A stretch of 36,713 nt of DNA, from NCBI GenBank assembly GCA_002796305.1, contig PCWZ01000043.1, forward strand, positions 1 through 36,713. Direction: 5' to 3'. The notes below the pieces were generated by a model. That model worked only from the letters and a program-made list of their open reading frames with translations. It was not told the origin of the DNA and did no database searches. Position numbers and translations under genes: made by a program. How positions within the stretch are numbered: the first letter of the stretch is position 1; every line of letters starts with the position of its first letter. Below are positions 34,401 through 36,713 of this stretch, piece after piece. The stretch is from Deltaproteobacteria bacterium CG11_big_fil_rev_8_21_14_0_20_49_13 (GTDB lineage Bacteria; UBA10199; GCA-002796325; 1-14-0-20-49-13).

Positions 34401-36470
34401 CTTCCCTTTTTTAAATCCCGACTCGACTATGCCGGCCAGCCTTGTTTTTTCGTCATCAAGCTTGCGAACGGCGTCTTCCTTGACCGCCATTTCAACGCTT
34501 GCATCTTCCGACAAAATCTTCACAGCGTAATATTTTTGCATCTCTGAAAGATCGGTCTTATCAAAATCAGGAATCCAGTATACGGCTCCATCCGGAATCG
34601 GTTCATTTGTCGGCAGCTTAAAATCCGGCGGGCAGAGGACAATCGCGAAATCACGGTCTGCGCCGACGATCTTTTGCTCAACCTCCGCAAAAGAGAGCGA
34701 TTCCGACCATAAAATGCCGCCCCGCCTCTGCGTTCCTCTCCATTGAATAATCAACTCGTTGGCGGCTCCATTTAACGCTTCGCGGACGGGAATTTCCGAC
34801 GAAACTTCGCCGAATACCGTCCTAATTGCGCGCTTGTCGGATGACGGCAGAGAAGATAAAACGCGGTCGATCTCCTTTTGCAGAAGGTTTTTGGCATTGC
34901 GTTCTAAAGAAATTTCAAAGACGCGTTTTCCGGCCTCCTTCTCATGGCTCGCATGGAGAAAAAGCGACGCCCTAAGGAGAGGTTCCAAAATGACGTCCGA
35001 CAGATATTGCTCGTTCGCCTTCGACGACACCTCGCTTGGGGCCATCATGAGCATCCCGACAAGTTCGGAAACGCTCTTAGGCCTTTCGAGTTCGGCAATT
35101 TTATTTAAAATTAAAATATCGCAGGCGCGATTCGCAAGCGAAAGGTCGCCTTCGTCCGCGAATGTCTTTTTGGCGGCGTGTTGCATATCGCGCCGCACAA
35201 GCGTATCGAACTCCGCAAATCGTCCGTCCTCTCTGATTCTGTCCCTGAAATGATCGTAGATAGCATCTACGGTAACGAGGGTTTTGTCGGGCCCGTCAAG
35301 AAGACCCTTTACTCCCCTCTTCGCATCGCCCTTCACTTGTGAAACGATGAAATCTACAACACCCCTGTGGGCGGAAAGAAGGCTTTTAAGCCCCTCCAAA
35401 TAACGGATAGTCGAGGGATGAATCGGATAAATGCGGTAAAATTCCTCGAAATCAATTTTAAACTGCGGAATGGTTTCGCTGTACTTCGCCCATACCTCGC
35501 GGATGCGCTCCCTTGCCCCCTCTTTTTTGCGTATCAGCCTTCCATCTATCAAACCCTTGATATGGGCCTCATCAAGGGACATTTTTACGGGATACCTGTC
35601 CTTGATCTTTGCTATGACGTCGCGGGCTATATCGCCAGTCTGTTCGATGGCCTCCTGCAGCGAAGCTACAATCCAAAGCTTTTCCGACAGCGCCAACTCA
35701 CCCATAAGCTGGAGATAGCGCGCGTCTTCGTTGAGCGCTACGCGCGACGGCTTCGACTTCAAAAATTCCGAAAGCTCGTCGATAACGATAACGACCCCTT
35801 CGTAACCGAGCGATTTTGCCGACTTCACAATTTGCGAAAGGAGCGTTGCCGGCGCTGTTTCCGGCATTTCAGGGCAATCCGGGTGGGCCTTAATATATCC
35901 CCACGCCGAGACAGCCGCCTTATCGGGATCTTCCTTTAATTTTTCCCATGTCGGCAGGCCGCGGGAGATAAAATATTCGTCCATGCCGGCCGAATCGACC
36001 GGCCTCACAAAGCTATCGACATAGTCTATGAAGCGGGACCTTTTTGCAAAATTCGCCTCGGCGCCCAACGCGCGAACATTCCTCTCCGCCTCGGCAAGAA
36101 CCGCGTCTTCTAAGCGCCTGTCGTTCCGGACATTCACCAGCGAAACGCGGCAGGGCATGAATCGCTTTTCCATTGCGGCGCTAGCCAGCGGATTTTCGGT
36201 CCGGCAGGCCACTTCGCCGGAAAGGACAAGCGAAACGTACGACAAAAAGTGCGATTTCCCCGAACCGTACGGCCCGACAAGAAAATGGCCCCTTCCTTTT
36301 CCGTCTCTGACAGACTGCGCGATCAGGCTAAGATTCCGCTCCACCTGGCGCGTGAGAACAAACTCGCCAACCACACCTTCGCGCTTAGTTCGATCCGCTG
36401 CGTCGTCTAGGCGGACGACCGTCTCAACCACCGGCACATCAATTATATCGCGCATTAACATGTGATACAC
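31500..36470 (-). CDS. Giant PglY/BrxC-like ATPase fused to a C-terminal PglZ-like domain
   Basis: 1656 residues (1651 from the ATG at 36455, MRDIIDVPVVE, which resembles the LRDxIDxPE start of PglY/DUF6079 proteins). The P-loop ATPase has Walker A GPYGSGKSHFL (66-76) and Walker B VVIVIDELSEFLK (227-239). A long helical middle carries an HCDCGF cysteine pair near 1137. The last 176 residues match the PglZ alkaline-phosphatase superfamily: VFLFLDAARWD (D1486, R1489, D1491), GADTGSW (T1521 at the nucleophile position) and LLTDHGFSE (D1621, H1622), then H1636 and H1640 in GRYCHDSSH. In BREX and Pgl phage defence these are normally two separate core proteins. It starts one base after the preceding gene, so the two are co-transcribed. 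No methyltransferase is in the window. The fusion is seen in the sequence; the defence role is inferred. Confidence 0.82.
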   Translation of the reverse strand: MYHMLMRDIIDVPVVETVVRLDDAADRTKREGVVGEFVLTRQVERNLSLIAQSVRDGKGRGHFLVGPYGSGKSHFLSYVSLVLSGEVACRTENPLASAAMEKRFMPCRVSLVNVRNDRRLEDAVLAEAERNVRALGAEANFAKRSRFIDYVDSFVRPVDSAGMDEYFISRGLPTWEKLKEDPDKAAVSAWGYIKAHPDCPEMPETAPATLLSQIVKSAKSLGYEGVVIVIDELSEFLKSKPSRVALNEDARYLQLMGELALSEKLWIVASLQEAIEQTGDIARDVIAKIKDRYPVKMSLDEAHIKGLIDGRLIRKKEGARERIREVWAKYSETIPQFKIDFEEFYRIYPIHPSTIRYLEGLKSLLSAHRGVVDFIVSQVKGDAKRGVKGLLDGPDKTLVTVDAIYDHFRDRIREDGRFAEFDTLVRRDMQHAAKKTFADEGDLSLANRACDILILNKIAELERPKSVSELVGMLMMAPSEVSSKANEQYLSDVILEPLLRASLFLHASHEKEAGKRVFEISLERNAKNLLQKEIDRVLSSLPSSDKRAIRTVFGEVSSEIPVREALNGAANELIIQWRGTQRRGGILWSESLSFAEVEQKIVGADRDFAIVLCPPDFKLPTNEPIPDGAVYWIPDFDKTDLSEMQKYYAVKILSEDASVEMAVKEDAVRKLDDEKTRLAGIVESGFKKGKFVWGGHTEERAFASGNPAGLMERFAARPVVEMLKGIHPKFLEVAPEVEFVSRRTLMPLIEAIIAPGRVTMAAARKNNSRTMIEGVLIPMGLARVQGPSFVMQADPSFSSLASDVLSMIKKDGKMGALRRNLRRGEYGLTKEMAELLIVSLVHTGIVDIKKGGRRIPSGIVGFSHVEEADEINTGELLPADLKKRLFLDGYLTEGIESASFSLSSQREAWGRLLEARDLMKRFSLETLPALSAISKYPIFDGFDFAKAKAVINGGLEAMGGVEDSKGAAKGLAQYLSASPPELGGILKTAGAIEKFAVGDSERVIRIADYLRGIPEGTVMPPPAAQKLADLKSLLESLTEVVLHNKVDDIFSAFDAFLGSYSLWYVDEHARAFPKERFKELKQLFEMKKMRALSLASGISGIHLVDGFDSIKARIDAALSLYCDRAATPFLRLKPHCDCGFMPGKMIKFANAADIVKMAEGGLKEAFLALSSPAILEKLVSRIAALRDLDRTKSETLESIFHKLRENLEMGAFVELLAPDAAFLLNEALKREVTIVKRKVGDLSERLSGRKLPPSLVREIFEKWLGNYEKGDVVIDMNEGDGDVAAMADSLLAVWIKDHELDDLSARLALVIPSGTVACFSGAELVVDGTRLKKMADLAGLVNASGDKILQILKRERCCRTFAMEAAKHLINHLIDGWRPEATAVDCQFGDIKKICDAAVIVAKPFFDAPVGELIRSESRREYAISFLAESHYRNDFPSMQIVEKLRNAMLRQTDVRDRMFAGLPEWKEQFSHVFEKHQNAVFLFLDAARWDIVAQLGEFIRKSDGMNVASENWCRINGADTGSWQRAFFGTSDADAISAILKNRGICYFADAETLEVRKRIKEEAGKGSMWLRVGIIDRLLHATTQPLHQLMDSAVAEVSGVIKDILPLIGSGRPLVLLTDHGFSETKKNSGRYCHDSSHVSDTIAAMIVYERRGV

Positions 36471-36471
36471 A

Positions 36472-36713
36472 TTAGACCTCCAGCAACCATCTAATCACGT
36501 TCGCATGAACAGCGTTATGCTTTTTGAGGATATCTGCAGAAATGCTATTATTCAACGTCAGGATTAGATTCTGACCGTTTTTGAGATATTTATCAACCAA
36601 CAAAAAAGCGCCCAACTCTCTGGCGCAATTCTGTTCCTCAAGATCGGCGCAAACCTGATATTTGTCAAAAAACCCGTTTTCAACATCCAAAATAAAATCG
36701 ATCTCCCTCCCCC
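36472..36713 (-). CDS. C-terminal end of a probable DUF4143-type ATPase, cut by the window edge
   Basis: The frame is open to the right edge (visible from about 36711) and stops at 36472-36474, one base before the PglY-PglZ gene. About 79 residues are visible: REIDFILDVENGFF, KYQVCADLEEQNCARELGAF, and a closing IRWLLEV. This matches the nuclease-like C-terminal segment of archaeal-type AAA ATPases with DUF4143 (E-hydrophobic-DF pattern, QVC, REL, W-LL end). Such ATPases are common in genomic islands. A TTG at 36690 could be used as a start but would leave an odd fragment; the edge truncation is more likely. Same operon as the large fusion gene. Confidence 0.55.
   Translation of the reverse strand, partial: GREIDFILDVENGFFDKYQVCADLEEQNCARELGAFLLVDKYLKNGQNLILTLNNSISADILKKHNAVHANVIRWLLEV

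Noticed and set aside
32131-35939. Several open frames of 60-221 codons antisense to or out of frame with the large fusion gene
   Set aside because: They are mirror frames of a long coding region with biased third positions; none shows a domain, a ribosome site or sensible composition.

Overview
The window looks like a chromosomal segment of an uncultivated Gram-negative bacterium, probably deltaproteobacterial in the broad sense. The reasons are a TamA/TamB outer-membrane assembly pair, several signal-peptide-bearing beta-barrel proteins and a lipoprotein, the short (about 440-residue) ThiC, a rubredoxin-less rubrerythrin-like protein, and a GAF-PAS sensor of a type common in deltaproteobacteria. 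Small palindromic repeats of several families occur throughout. Taxonomy is inferred from gene content only.

Layout, left to right. 1-1414 is the end of an integrative element: an excisionase-like HTH gene cut by the window edge and a tyrosine recombinase, with the recombinase gene ending next to the 3' end of a tRNA-Gly(GCC) gene, the likely attachment site. 1520-4224 holds an orphan GAF-PAS sensor coupled to a tiny zinc ribbon, a ferritin-like protein and an alpha/beta hydrolase. 4277-8376 is tamA-tamB. 8395-11870 holds a lipoprotein, a small outer-membrane protein, a MarC-family protein, a possible 29-residue membrane peptide and a decayed MFS transporter. 11832-15246 is prfC plus a small membrane-protein/acyltransferase operon. 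15291-17690 is thiS-thiG-thiC. 17691-18314 is a gene-free stretch filled by a nested, tree-like inverted-repeat element. 18315-21775 is coaE, a small basic protein, the CCA-adding enzyme and a PpiD-like membrane protein. 22031-31452 is a cell-envelope block: an LPG-synthase-type flippase, a GT4 glycosyltransferase, and two Wzi-like barrel proteins flanking an MMPL/RND exporter and a PAP2 phosphatase/synthase. A GIY-YIG gene enclosed by tandem palindromic repeats interrupts this block. 31500 to the right edge carries a 1656-residue protein with a PglY/BrxC-like ATPase at its N-terminus and a PglZ-like phosphatase-superfamily domain at its C-terminus, preceded by the C-terminal end of a probable DUF4143-type ATPase.

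The strongest candidates for something undescribed are: (1) the PglY-PglZ-like fusion, which joins two BREX core activities in one chain; (2) the 556-bp hierarchical palindrome between thiS and coaE, either a large structured RNA or a non-autonomous mobile element; (3) the GIY-YIG nuclease gene bracketed by oppositely oriented arrays of one repeat family; and (4) palindromic repeats inserted in frame in two paralogous Wzi-like genes, one of them inside the signal peptide.
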